Origin: Comamonas sp. BIGb0152
GTDB lineage: Bacteria; Pseudomonadota; Gammaproteobacteria; Burkholderiales; Burkholderiaceae_C
Reading direction: 5' to 3'
NCBI RefSeq assembly: GCF_024809975.1
Contig: NZ_JANUDY010000011.1
Location: 1 to 64,000 of the forward strand
Length of the DNA: 64,000 bases
A program made the position numbers and the translations under genes. This document shows positions 28,558 to 36,970 of this stretch, one piece after another; position 1 is the first letter of the stretch; each line of letters begins with the position of its first letter. The notes beneath the pieces were generated by a model. That model ran no database searches and was not told the origin of the DNA. It saw nothing but the letters and a program-made list of their open reading frames with translations.

Positions 28558-28986
28558 ATGTCCATCGCTCTGTCTGCCTTCACGCCTTTGGCGGCCCTGC
28601 TGGGCGGCGCCTTGATTGGCCTGGCCGCCGTGCTGCTGGTGCTGTTCAATGGTTGCATTGCCGGTATCAGCGGCATCGTCGCTGCCCTGCTGCCGCCGCG
28701 CCCGCAGGGCGGCACCTGGCGGCTGGCCTTTGTCGCCGGCTTGCTGGCCGCGCCCTGGCTTTACCGCCTGTTTACACCCCTGCCTGCCGCCAGCAGCCCG
28801 GCCAGTTGGCCCCTGCTGGTGCTCGCTGGCCTGCTGGTGGGCATTGGCACGCGCCTGGGCTCGGGCTGCACCAGCGGGCATGGGGTCTGCGGGCTCTCCC
28901 GCCTGTCGCGGCGCTCCCTGGTCGCCACTTTGACCTTTATGGCCTGCGCTTTTGCCACTGTGTTTGTGCTTCGCCACGTGCTTTGA
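28558..28986 (+). CDS. YeeE/YedE-family sulfur-transport membrane protein, first half
   Basis: A 142-residue membrane protein with about four hydrophobic segments and the YeeE/YedE motif [21 protein letters not shown], whose Cys residues are thought to relay thiosulfate or sulfane sulfur. Together with the next gene it makes the two-piece form of YeeE (DUF395 pair). Its job in this context is probably moving thiosulfate or reduced sulfur next to the persulfide dioxygenase. The next gene starts 11 bases after its stop. Confidence 0.88.
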   Translation: MSIALSAFTPLAALLGGALIGLAAVLLVLFNGCIAGISGIVAALLPPRPQGGTWRLAFVAGLLAAPWLYRLFTPLPAASSPASWPLLVLAGLLVGIGTRLGSGCTSGHGVCGLSRLSRRSLVATLTFMACAFATVFVLRHVL

Positions 28987-28996
28987 GGAGGCTGTC

Positions 28997-29428
28997 ATGA
29001 CCGTTGTGATCGCTGCCATCGCGGGTCTGCTGTTCGGCCTGGGCCTGCTGGTGTCCGGCATGGCCGATCCCCACAAGGTGCTGGGATTTCTGGATCTGGC
29101 AGGGGCCTGGGACCCCTCATTGGCTCTGGTGATGGGCGGGGCCATCGCCGTGGCTCTGCCAGGTTTTGCCCTGGCCCGCCAACGCGGGCGCAGCCTGTTG
29201 GGCGAGCCCATGCCACTGCCGCCAGGCAAGCTGGTGGATGCGCCACTGTGCATCGGCTCGGCGCTGTTCGGCATAGGCTGGGGGCTGGCCGGTTACTGCC
29301 CCGGGCCGGCACTGGTCGGCATCGCGGCGGGCATACAATCGGCCGCCATTTTCAGCGCGGCCATGATGGTGGGTATGGTGCTCTTCGGGCTATGGCGCAA
29401 GCAGCAACCACCAAGCACTATAAAATAA
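28997..29428 (+). CDS. YeeE/YedE-family sulfur-transport membrane protein, second half (DUF6691 type)
   Basis: A 143-residue membrane protein with four hydrophobic segments. Motifs LFGLGLLVSGMADPHKVLGFLDLAG and GIGWGLAGYCPGPALVGIA are those of the partner subunit. GAGGAG precedes the ATG at 28997. It is co-transcribed with the preceding half. Confidence 0.88.
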   Translation: MTVVIAAIAGLLFGLGLLVSGMADPHKVLGFLDLAGAWDPSLALVMGGAIAVALPGFALARQRGRSLLGEPMPLPPGKLVDAPLCIGSALFGIGWGLAGYCPGPALVGIAAGIQSAAIFSAAMMVGMVLFGLWRKQQPPSTIK

Positions 29429-29473
29429 ATAGCAAACATCCCCTCATGATGGGCAACTGGCCCTTCCATCCCC

Positions 29474-30292
29474 ATGCCTCTTGCCATTGACCCCGCCTTT
29501 GCCCATGCACACCCCCAGGACTGCCCCCTGCCCGTGCTCTGGCGCGACGAGCACCTGGTTGCCATCTACAAGCCTGCCCAATGGCTGGTGCACCGCACCG
29601 GACTGGATGCCGGCGAGACGCGCTTTGTCGTGCAGACCCTGCGCGACCAGATTGGCCAGCATGTCTTTCCGCTGCACCGGCTGGACAAAGGCACCTGCGG
29701 TGTGCTGCTGCTGGCCCTGCATGCAGAAGCCGCCAGCCGCACGCGCATGCAGTTTGAAAACCACCAGCTTCACAAACGCTACCTGGCCATGGTGCGCGGC
29801 TGGGCACCTGTGCACTGTGATGTGGACCACGCGCTGCGCCCGGATGACGCGCCAGCAGATGCGCCGGCCCAGCCTGCGCAAACCCGCTTTGCACGCCTGG
29901 CCAGCATGGCACACCCCGAGGCCTACGACAGCCGCTTTGCAGGCACGCGCCTGTCCTTGGTGCTGGCCGAGCCGCACACCGGGCGCCGCCACCAAATCCG
30001 CCGCCATCTCAAGCACATCGCCCACCCCATCATTGGCGATGCCACCCATGGCAAGGGCCCGCTGAACCGCTGGTGGGCCGAGCTCCTGGGCCTGCAGCGG
30101 CTGTGGCTGCATGCCTGGTCGCTGTCGCTGCAGCACCCTTACACGCAGGCGCCTTTGCATATTGACAGCGGCCTGCTGCTGCCCAACACAGCAGCTACAG
30201 CACCCGCAGCAGCGGCCCGCGAGGCGGAACCACACCCCAGCCTGCAGCAATGGCAGGCGCTGCTGCGCAGCCCGCATTGGTCGCGTGATTGA
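29474..30292 (+). CDS. RluA-family pseudouridine synthase (TruC-like)
   Basis: A 272-residue pseudouridine synthase. The catalytic motif is HRLDKGTCGV (Asp in RLD) around residue 63; KPAQWLVHRTG precedes it and RRHQIRRHLKHIAHPIIGD closes the core. There is no S4 domain, which fits TruC (U65 of tRNA) more than RluC or RluD. An Ala-rich tail follows the core. The gene starts 45 bases after the YeeE-type pair and may share its transcript. Confidence 0.85.
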   Translation: MPLAIDPAFAHAHPQDCPLPVLWRDEHLVAIYKPAQWLVHRTGLDAGETRFVVQTLRDQIGQHVFPLHRLDKGTCGVLLLALHAEAASRTRMQFENHQLHKRYLAMVRGWAPVHCDVDHALRPDDAPADAPAQPAQTRFARLASMAHPEAYDSRFAGTRLSLVLAEPHTGRRHQIRRHLKHIAHPIIGDATHGKGPLNRWWAELLGLQRLWLHAWSLSLQHPYTQAPLHIDSGLLLPNTAATAPAAAAREAEPHPSLQQWQALLRSPHWSRD

Positions 30293-30371
30293 CAAGCGGG
30301 GGTTGCGCACAGCGCCACCACTGCAAGACCAGAGGCGCACCTAGTTTTTCAAATACGCGCACACTCGCCCC

Positions 30372-31631
30372 GTGCAAAATCAACAAACAACATCTTCTCC
30401 CGCCAGCCGCGCTGCTGCACCAAGTCCAACGCTCAGCCCCGCCGTCTTGCTGCTGATGGCAACGGCCTGCGGCCTGTGCGCAGGGGCCAATTACTTCAAC
30501 CAACCACTGCTCAACTCCATCGCGCACGCGCTGCAGGTGAGCGAAAGTACGGCCGGCATTCTGGTCACCTGTGCGCAGGTGTCTTATGCCATCGGCCTGC
30601 TGTTTCTGGTGCCGCTGGGCGATATGCTCGAGCGCCGCAAACTGACCGTGGGCCTGATGCTGCTCGCAGCGATCGGCCTGCTGGTCAGCGGCTTTGCCGA
30701 GTGGATGCCCTCGCCCTTCACGGCCCTGGTACTGGGCACCCTGGTCACCGGCCTGTTCTCAGTGGCCGCGCAGGTGCTGGTGCCCATGGCCGCCAGCCTG
30801 GCCCCGCGTGAGTCGAGCGGCCGCGCCGTCGGCCTGGTGATGAGCGGCCTGCTCACCGGCATTTTGCTCTCGCGCACCGTCGCCGGACTCCTGTCGGCCG
30901 TGGGCGGATGGAGCCTGGTCTACAAGGCGGGCGGCATCGCCATGGTGCTGGTGGCGCTGGCCCTGTACCGGGTGCTGCCCAAAGTAGCGCACAGCGGCCC
31001 ACGCCTGCCCTATGGCCAGGTGCTGGGCAGCATGGCCACCTTGGTACGCACGCAGCCCCGCCTGCGCACCCGCACCTTGCTGGGGGGCCTCGCCTTTGCA
31101 TCGGTCAGCGTGCTGTTCTCGACGATGGCCCTGATGCTCGGCGGCCCCGAGCACGGCCTGAGCGATTCGTCCATCGGCCTCATTGGCCTGTCGGGTGTGG
31201 CCGGCGCCTTAATGGCCAATGCTGCAGGCCGCCTGGTAGACAAGGGCCTGGAGCGCCCGACCACCGCCTTCTCGGTGCTGCTGTTGGTCGTCAACTGGGC
31301 GCTGCTGTGGTACAGCCAGCATTCGGTGTTCCTGTTCATCGTCGGCATGCTGGTGATTGAGCTGGCACTGCAAGGCACCCACATCTGCAACCAGAACGTC
31401 ATCTACCGCCTGGCACCCGAGGCGCGCTCGCGCATCAATGCCTGCTATATGACGGGCTACTTCATCGGCGCATCGGCAGGCTCGGCCATCGGCGCCTGGG
31501 CCTGGCACCACGGCGGCTGGACGGGTGCCTGCATCGCTGGTGCGGTGTTGGCATTGTTCAATGTGGCGGCCTTGCTGGCTGACCGCAGGCTATCCCATCC
31601 GAGCGCGCCCACCACCGCCGGCGCGGCATAG
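30372..31631 (+). CDS. MFS transporter
   Basis: A 419-residue protein beginning with GTG, with 12 predicted transmembrane segments. The YFNQPLL motif at the start of segment 1 and PLGDMLERRKL after segment 2 are typical for MFS_1 members of the YgaY/YnfM kind. The substrate is unknown, with drugs or arabinose-type efflux as the usual annotation. It follows the pseudouridine synthase by 79 bases. Confidence 0.85.
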   Translation: MQNQQTTSSPASRAAAPSPTLSPAVLLLMATACGLCAGANYFNQPLLNSIAHALQVSESTAGILVTCAQVSYAIGLLFLVPLGDMLERRKLTVGLMLLAAIGLLVSGFAEWMPSPFTALVLGTLVTGLFSVAAQVLVPMAASLAPRESSGRAVGLVMSGLLTGILLSRTVAGLLSAVGGWSLVYKAGGIAMVLVALALYRVLPKVAHSGPRLPYGQVLGSMATLVRTQPRLRTRTLLGGLAFASVSVLFSTMALMLGGPEHGLSDSSIGLIGLSGVAGALMANAAGRLVDKGLERPTTAFSVLLLVVNWALLWYSQHSVFLFIVGMLVIELALQGTHICNQNVIYRLAPEARSRINACYMTGYFIGASAGSAIGAWAWHHGGWTGACIAGAVLALFNVAALLADRRLSHPSAPTTAGAA

Positions 31632-31796
31632 GGGCATCTACCCGGGGCTGCCCGCCGGGGGCTACCCCCTGGCGCTGTCGCGCACACGCCCAGGGCGGCA
31701 AGGAGGACAATGGTAGGCTTGCATCTGCGCCGCTCTTGGCAAGCCGCATCCCCGGCTTGCCAACAGACAGCGGCACGCACTGATACGAGCCAGACC

Positions 31797-32993
31797 ATGT
31801 ACGTCGACCAACACAACGCCCCCAACATCAACCAGCTCACCGCATTCCGTCGCGATCTGCACATGCACCCCGAGCTGAAGTACGAAGAAAACCGCACTGC
31901 CGACAAGATCGCAGCCTATCTGACGGCGCTGGGCATTCCCATGGTGCGCGGCCTGGGCACCACCGGCATCGTGGCCAGCATCTACGGCCGGGGGCGCGAT
32001 GCCGCCAACCCGGGGCCGGCCATTGGCATCCGTGCCGATATGGATGCGCTGCCGGTGCAGGAGACCAACCAGTTTGGCCACATCAGCCAGTACCCGGGCC
32101 GCATGCATGCCTGCGGCCACGACGGCCACACGACGATGGTGATGGGCGCGGCCGAGCTGCTGGCTGGCCAGCGTGATTTCGACGGCACGGTACACCTGAT
32201 CTTTCAACCTGGTGAAGAAGGCGGCGCTGGTGCCCGCGCGATGATGCAAGACGGCCTGTTCACGCAGTTCCCCTGCCAGGCCGTGTTTGCGCTGCACAAC
32301 TGGCCGGCCCTGCCGCAAGGCCAAATGGGGGTGCGTGTGGGGCCGATCATGGCGGCTGCGTTGCGCTTTGAGATTGTGGTGCGCGGCCGGGGCGGCCATG
32401 CCGCACTGCCCCACACCACGGTGGACCCGATCCCCGTGGCCTGCTCCATCGTTGGCCAGTTGCAAACCCTGGTCTCGCGTGGCACCGATCCGCTCGACGC
32501 CGCCGTGCTGACCGTGGGCAAGATCGAGTCGGGTACGGTGGAGAACATCATCCCCGACGAGGCGCGCATCTATGGCACCTGCCGCAACCTGACCCTGGCC
32601 TCCCAGCAGTTCCTCATCGATGGGCTGCACCGCGTCTCCAGCCACATCGCCGAGGCCCACTTTGCCAGCGCCGAGGTCATCATCAAACCCGGCTACCCCA
32701 ACACCACCAACCACCGCAAGGAGGCGCTGTTCATGGGCGAGGTGATGCGCGAGGTGGTCGGCAACAGCCACGCCCACACCGATGTGCTGCCCGCGATGAC
32801 GGCCGAGGACTTTGGCTTCATGCTCGAAGAAGTGCCCGGCGCCTATGGCTGGATCGGCAATGGCACAGACGGCCAACCCGGCGTGGGGCTGCACAACCCA
32901 GGCTATGATTTCAACGACAACAACATCGCGCTAGGCGCCAAGTTCTGGGACCGTCTGGCACGCCGCTGGTTCGATACCCAGGCGCTGCGCTAA
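31797..32993 (+). CDS. M20-family amidohydrolase (hippurate hydrolase-like)
   Basis: A 398-residue M20D peptidase. Metal-binding blocks are IRADMDALPVQE, HACGHDGHTTMV and QPGEEGGAGA; ALHNWP and the dimerisation-domain motif GRGGHAALPH follow, with AMTAEDFGFML near the end. The group hydrolyses N-acyl or N-aminoacyl amides such as hippurate, or auxin conjugates. Start 31797 (MYVDQHNAPNINQLTAFRRDLH) matches the family. The substrate cannot be read from sequence. Confidence 0.92.
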   Translation: MYVDQHNAPNINQLTAFRRDLHMHPELKYEENRTADKIAAYLTALGIPMVRGLGTTGIVASIYGRGRDAANPGPAIGIRADMDALPVQETNQFGHISQYPGRMHACGHDGHTTMVMGAAELLAGQRDFDGTVHLIFQPGEEGGAGARAMMQDGLFTQFPCQAVFALHNWPALPQGQMGVRVGPIMAAALRFEIVVRGRGGHAALPHTTVDPIPVACSIVGQLQTLVSRGTDPLDAAVLTVGKIESGTVENIIPDEARIYGTCRNLTLASQQFLIDGLHRVSSHIAEAHFASAEVIIKPGYPNTTNHRKEALFMGEVMREVVGNSHAHTDVLPAMTAEDFGFMLEEVPGAYGWIGNGTDGQPGVGLHNPGYDFNDNNIALGAKFWDRLARRWFDTQALR

Positions 32994-33007
32994 GCGCTCA
33001 CTGCCGC

Positions 33008-34198
33008 ATGGGCTGCTTGCCCATGCGCAAGCCCCTGCCGCCTGATCTGGAGCCCCGTTTGCAGCGCATATCTACCCTCTCGCACCTTCCTCAGCGGCTC
33101 GCCCGCGCCAAGCGGCACTTGCCCCAGCTGCTGCTGGGGCTGGCCTTGCTCGCCGGCGGGCACGCCGCCCAGGCACGCACCGCAGCGGCATCCGCGCCTA
33201 CGCCCGCACCCAAGCTGGCACCTACCAGCAACCCGGCTTGCCCTGCCCCACCGGTTACTGACCCGGCGGTGTACGAGGCCCAGGCGCGCAAGCCGCAGCC
33301 TGACAGGGGCGTGCTCTGGGAGCTGCGCCGTGGCCAAGAGGTAGCCTACCTCTGGGGCAGCATCCATGTGGGCCAGTTGTCCTGGATTTTTCCGGGCCCG
33401 CGCACCACGCAGGCGCTGCGCAGCGCACCGGCGATTGCGTTGGAGCTGGACCCGGTGGACCCCGCCACCCTGCAAGCCTTGACCCAGGCCATGCGCGAAG
33501 ACAGCGACCGGCAAAAACTGGTCATGCGCCAGCACCCAGAGCTGCTCAGCCGCATGGGCCAGATGGCGACCGCATCCTGTGTGGACATGACCGCCTGGCA
33601 GACCCATGCTGCAACCTTGGCCCGGTTGATCACGCTGAGCATGCAGGATGTGGCGCGCAGCGGCTACCTTGCCGCCTACGGCATTGACCTGAACCTGGCC
33701 GCGATGGCGCATGCGGTGGGCAAGCCCGTCAAAGCCATCGAGACCGCACAAGAACAACTGGCAGCCATCGGCCTGGGCGGCAATGGCGTGCCAGCGCAGC
33801 TGGCCACGCCCGATGACATCCGCAAGGCGCTCGATGACATCGACAGCGGCAAGGGCCGCCAGGTGGCACTGGACCTGGCCCGGTACTGGGAAACTGGTGA
33901 CCTGCCCGCGCTGGAGCAGTTGCTGCGCGACTGCCAGTGCCTGGGCGACATGGGCATGAAAACAGCGCTGCTCGATGACCGCAACCAGCGCATGGCTGAG
34001 CGGTTGCCGGCGCTGATAGCGGCCAATCCCCAGCTCTTCATCGCCGTCGGCCTGCTGCACATGGTGGGCGACAACAACCTGCTGGGGCTGCTGCAAAAGC
34101 AGGGCTTTACGGTGCGGCAATTGACTGGCAAAGGCGCCGATGCGGCCAACCCTAGCAGTCGCACTGCTTCTGATGACAAGCCGGCAACCGCGCCATAA
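33008..34198 (+). CDS. TraB/GumN-family protein
   Basis: A 396-residue protein with an N-terminal hydrophobic signal (LLLGLALLAGGHAAQA at about residues 40-55) and a low-complexity Ala-Pro linker. The core has the family GSxH motif (WGSIHVGQ), an acidic ELDPVD and the C-terminal GLLHMVGDNNLLGLLQKQGF. Related TIKI proteins are metal-dependent proteases, so a periplasmic protease role is possible. It is convergent with the AAA+/M41 gene. An upstream start at MGCLP or the MRKPL at 33023 are both possible. Confidence 0.85.
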   Translation: MGCLPMRKPLPPDLEPRLQRISTLSHLPQRLARAKRHLPQLLLGLALLAGGHAAQARTAAASAPTPAPKLAPTSNPACPAPPVTDPAVYEAQARKPQPDRGVLWELRRGQEVAYLWGSIHVGQLSWIFPGPRTTQALRSAPAIALELDPVDPATLQALTQAMREDSDRQKLVMRQHPELLSRMGQMATASCVDMTAWQTHAATLARLITLSMQDVARSGYLAAYGIDLNLAAMAHAVGKPVKAIETAQEQLAAIGLGGNGVPAQLATPDDIRKALDDIDSGKGRQVALDLARYWETGDLPALEQLLRDCQCLGDMGMKTALLDDRNQRMAERLPALIAANPQLFIAVGLLHMVGDNNLLGLLQKQGFTVRQLTGKGADAANPSSRTASDDKPATAP

Positions 34199-34229
34199 AA
34201 AACGCCGCCTGCGTTGCGGCAGGCGGCGT
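34196..34229 (-). terminator. Terminator behind the AAA+/M41 gene
   Basis: An 11-bp stem (ACGCCGCCTGC with GCAGGCGGCGT) and a six-base loop followed, on the minus strand, by six T. It lies 48 bases past the stop of the AAA+/M41 gene and just past that of the convergent TraB/GumN gene. Confidence 0.85.
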
Positions 34230-34277
34230 ACAAAAAGGCGGGCAAGCCCGCTGGATTACAGCGTGATTAGCCCGTGA

Positions 34278-36275
34278 TTACAACGAGTTATGGCTGTGCG
34301 CAGCCAGCATGCCGGCATAGGGCTCCAGCACCCACTTCTGTTCAGCGGCATCGGGCGCCTGCGCCGCACTGGCTTGCACCACCTGGCCGTGCTCGGCACA
34401 CAACTGCGCCATCGCGGTCGGGCTGATCAGGCCCTCACGCAGCAACAAGCCGGTCATCGCGACCAGCAAGCCGTTGTGTTGCACCAGCAGGTCTTGCGCA
34501 CGCAGCATCTGCGCTTGCAGCAAGGCTTCGATACCGTCATTGCTGGGCGCCACCTCGGTATTGGTGTTATCGCCCGGCTCCTGGGACACATCGGTGCGCG
34601 ACAGACGTGCACCAAAACCCAGGTGGCGCAGGTAGCGTGCCGCATCCGCCGTAGCCTGCAAAATGTCCTGCTCGGCACCCGTGGTACAGGCCTCCTGGCC
34701 AAACACATGGCGCTCGGCCGCGCGGCCTGCCAGGCCCACGCAGACCATGTCCAGCATATTGCGCTGCGAGGTCGCCTGCAGCTCGGTAAAGCTGTTGTAG
34801 CCGCCCTCGAAGGTGGCGATATTGATCTTCAGCTCCTGCGGCGTGCGGCCAAACAGCAGCGCATAGACGAGGCCATGTCCGGCTTCATGCACCGCCAGCA
34901 GCGCGCGAAAATCCACGCTGGTGCGCAGCTTGACCTTGTTCAGATCCAGCGGCACGGCAAAGCACTGCTGGCGCGGCCCGTCTTGCAGATCACACCGAAT
35001 CTGCAAATGTGCAGCACCAGCGGCCATTTGCACCTGTAACTGCTGGCCCGCCTGCGCGCCCTGCTCCAGCGCCCACAGCGCCGCATCCACCAGCGCACTC
35101 GACAAGATCGTGTGCACCGACGAGAACAAGGGCCGCGTCCCCTGCGTAGGAAACACGGCATTCTGGTAGATCTGCGCCAGCACATCGTGGCCGATGACAA
35201 AGCGCAGCCCGCAGTTGGCTTCAATCCCCTGCACATAGTTGTGCACCGTCATGGCAATCAGCTGCTCGTAGGCCGAGCGGCTGAACGACGGGTAGATCAC
35301 ATGCTGGTTGCCCAGCCGGGCGATCTGCTCGGGCTTGAAGCGTTCGGCCAAAGCCCGCTTGACATCGATCAGCGACAACCGGCTGGTGAGCCGGTGAAAA
35401 ATGTCGGCATCGGTATCGCAGTCCTCGACGCGGCTGGCCGTTTCCGTGTACATCTCATCGAGGTTGCCACAGACAAAGACCAGCAGCCGGCTGTAATCGG
35501 TCTCCCAGGATTGCTGGGAGCTGCGAAACTGGACCAGCAGTTGGTGAATGTAGTCATTGCTCCACTGCATGATCTCCAGCAAGGGCGCATCGAGCTTGAG
35601 GCTGCGCTTGAGTGCCTGGGCATCCCAAGCATCGATCTTGTAGCGCATCTTCTGCTTTTTGTGCCGCTCCTGCGGGTCGTCCTCTTCGGCCCGCTCGGCG
35701 TCATACAGCGCGTCCGCCAGCTTGCGCTCTATGCTGTGCAGCTCCGACAAGGCCGGCGGCAGCTTGCCGTCCGACAACAAGGCCCAGACATCCTGGTAGC
35801 GCTCGACCTTGCTGTCATCGCCACGGCTGCTCACGGTGCGGTAACGCTGGAACTCATCGAGCACCAGAATGCCGGGCGCGCCTTCCACCAGCCCGGCACT
35901 CTCGAGCGTGCCGGAGATGGTTGACGCGCCATAGCTGTCACCGTTTTGGCTGAATCCGTCCATCTGGACTTCGACAAAGCGATCATAAAAACCCAGCAGC
36001 TGCGCCAGGCGGCGCGTCAGCTGGGTCTTGCCCGTGCCTGTCAATCCCCACAGGCACACGATCACGGGGCGGGTAATGAGCTGGGGCATCACGTACCAGG
36101 CGCGCACAGCGCCCGTCACACGGTCAATCACGTCATCAATACCGATCAATTCGGTTTTCAGCTGGGCCGCAATGGCCTGCAGGTTTTGTTGACGCTCATG
36201 CATCTGAACGCGAAGCAATAGCTCCGGGGAGGTTTTCATTTCTTTCATGTTGTGCTGTCTCTTCATCCTGCGCAT
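34278..36275 (-). CDS. Soluble Clp-type AAA+ ATPase fused to an FtsH-type M41 zinc peptidase
   Basis: 665 residues. The N-terminal half is a Clp/HSP100-type AAA+ module: Walker A GLTGTGKT at 77-84, Walker B ILVLDEF at 136-142, sensor 1 Asn in FVCGNLDE (about 271), an Arg finger in FKPEQIARLG (R320) and a ClpB-D2-like small domain with sensor-2 Arg in GTRPL (about 381). The C-terminal half is an M41 peptidase: AVHEAGHGLVYAL with HExxH at 463-467, GLAGRAAERHVFG, and TTGAEQDILQAT, where D537 matches the third zinc ligand of FtsH. FtsH itself has a different AAA+ class and transmembrane segments, which I do not see here. An ATP-driven soluble protease is therefore predicted. Possible starts are ATG 36275, 36266, 36248 and 36239. 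Confidence 0.85.
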   Translation of the reverse strand: MRRMKRQHNMKEMKTSPELLLRVQMHERQQNLQAIAAQLKTELIGIDDVIDRVTGAVRAWYVMPQLITRPVIVCLWGLTGTGKTQLTRRLAQLLGFYDRFVEVQMDGFSQNGDSYGASTISGTLESAGLVEGAPGILVLDEFQRYRTVSSRGDDSKVERYQDVWALLSDGKLPPALSELHSIERKLADALYDAERAEEDDPQERHKKQKMRYKIDAWDAQALKRSLKLDAPLLEIMQWSNDYIHQLLVQFRSSQQSWETDYSRLLVFVCGNLDEMYTETASRVEDCDTDADIFHRLTSRLSLIDVKRALAERFKPEQIARLGNQHVIYPSFSRSAYEQLIAMTVHNYVQGIEANCGLRFVIGHDVLAQIYQNAVFPTQGTRPLFSSVHTILSSALVDAALWALEQGAQAGQQLQVQMAAGAAHLQIRCDLQDGPRQQCFAVPLDLNKVKLRTSVDFRALLAVHEAGHGLVYALLFGRTPQELKINIATFEGGYNSFTELQATSQRNMLDMVCVGLAGRAAERHVFGQEACTTGAEQDILQATADAARYLRHLGFGARLSRTDVSQEPGDNTNTEVAPSNDGIEALLQAQMLRAQDLLVQHNGLLVAMTGLLLREGLISPTAMAQLCAEHGQVVQASAAQAPDAAEQKWVLEPYAGMLAAHSHNSL

Positions 36276-36279
36276 CGAC

Positions 36280-36525
36280 TCAATCCCCTGGGTCGGCTTT
36301 GCGCGTCATCTGCTGCAGGGCCATCCGGTCGGCACGGCGCTGGGCGCCTTGGCTGCGGATGTGCTTGCCCGCAGCGCCGGACAGACGCCGCTGGGCCATG
36401 GCTTTGGCAACAGGGTTGAAAGGAGTGGCATCGGCCACAATCAGCAGCGCGATAGGCTGCTTCATGCGGCGCAAGGCCTTGACCCGGCCCTCTTCAAAGG
36501 CACGGGAAACCGTTTTTGCACTCAT
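36280..36525 (-). CDS. Small basic protein encoded with the AAA+/M41 protease
   Basis: An 81-residue protein, MSAKTVSRAFEEGRVKALR at the start, basic in the C-terminal half (RRLSGAAGKHIRSQGAQRRADR). A short hydrophobic run (QPIALLIVADA) lies in the middle. No family recognised. Its stop is five bases before the first possible start of the protease gene on the same strand, so the two form an operon. It may be an adaptor, a regulator or a substrate; none of these is shown by the sequence. Confidence 0.7.
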   Translation of the reverse strand: MSAKTVSRAFEEGRVKALRRMKQPIALLIVADATPFNPVAKAMAQRRLSGAAGKHIRSQGAQRRADRMALQQMTRKADPGD

Positions 36526-36585
36526 CTGTGCGGTTCCTCAGGGGCTTGGCGCGCCTTCAGCCAAAGGCCGGCGCAACAAAGCCCC

Positions 36586-36621
36586 AAAACAAAAAGCCCC
36601 GGCGAAGTAGCCAGGGCTTTT
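36586..36621 (-). terminator. Intrinsic terminator inside the leader of the 81-aa gene operon
   Basis: On the minus strand AAAAGCCCTGGC pairs fully with GCCGGGGCTTTT (12 bp, one G-T) around a six-base loop, followed by TTTTTGTTTT counting the stem end. It lies 61 bases before the start of the 81-aa gene and downstream of a promoter at 36810-36838. It may end a small RNA or act as an attenuator. Confidence 0.75.
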
Positions 36622-36663
36622 GTCGATTCCGGCTGCAGGCGTGCAGGCGGCAATCTAGGCCGA

Positions 36664-36691
36664 GGCTAAACCATATAAACATGGTTTAGCC
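36664..36691. repeat. Perfect 11-bp inverted repeat in the same leader
   Basis: GGCTAAACCAT, six bases, ATGGTTTAGCC. It could be a hairpin in the leader RNA or a protein-binding site, about 110-140 bases downstream of the promoter. Confidence 0.7.
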
Positions 36692-36809
36692 GGGGCAGAA
36701 ACCGTGTTCAGTGGAGAGGGTTGAACATGAAACAGGACATAGCAAAAACTCCCAATGGTGCGCTGCAGAAGGTCATTCGTTACTGCAGCGATAAGAAGAC
36801 GAAGGCTGG

Positions 36810-36838
36810 ACTATAGCGGAAAGTTCTTAACTACGCAA
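36810..36838 (-). promoter_or_regulatory. Sigma-70-like promoter for the 81-aa/AAA+-M41 operon or a small RNA
   Basis: On the minus strand TTGCGT (36838-36833), a 17-base spacer and TATAGT (36815-36810). The start would be near 36803, leaving a leader of about 280 bases to the 81-aa gene with a hairpin and terminator in it. The remainder of the gene-free stretch 36526-36970 holds a 29-codon plus-strand frame at 36727 behind GGAGAGGG, too short to call. Confidence 0.55.
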
Positions 36839-36970
36839 GCCCCATATACAGCCTGTTGCATAAAACTAACCGGCAACCGCTGGCTTCCGCCTCTTTTGCG
36901 CGGCTTTTTGCGCATAAAACGCAGCAACACGCCAACGGTAGTCAAAACCGCCGCTGGCGCGCCTTGTGGA

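Noticed and set aside
28376..28615. 79-codon plus-strand frame with AAGGAG
   Set aside because: Runs into the YeeE-like gene in another frame and has Arg/Cys-rich content; more likely chance.
36727..36816. 29-codon plus-strand frame behind GGAGAGGG
   Set aside because: Good ribosome site but too short, no recognisable product and antisense to a probable leader RNA; kept only as a note.
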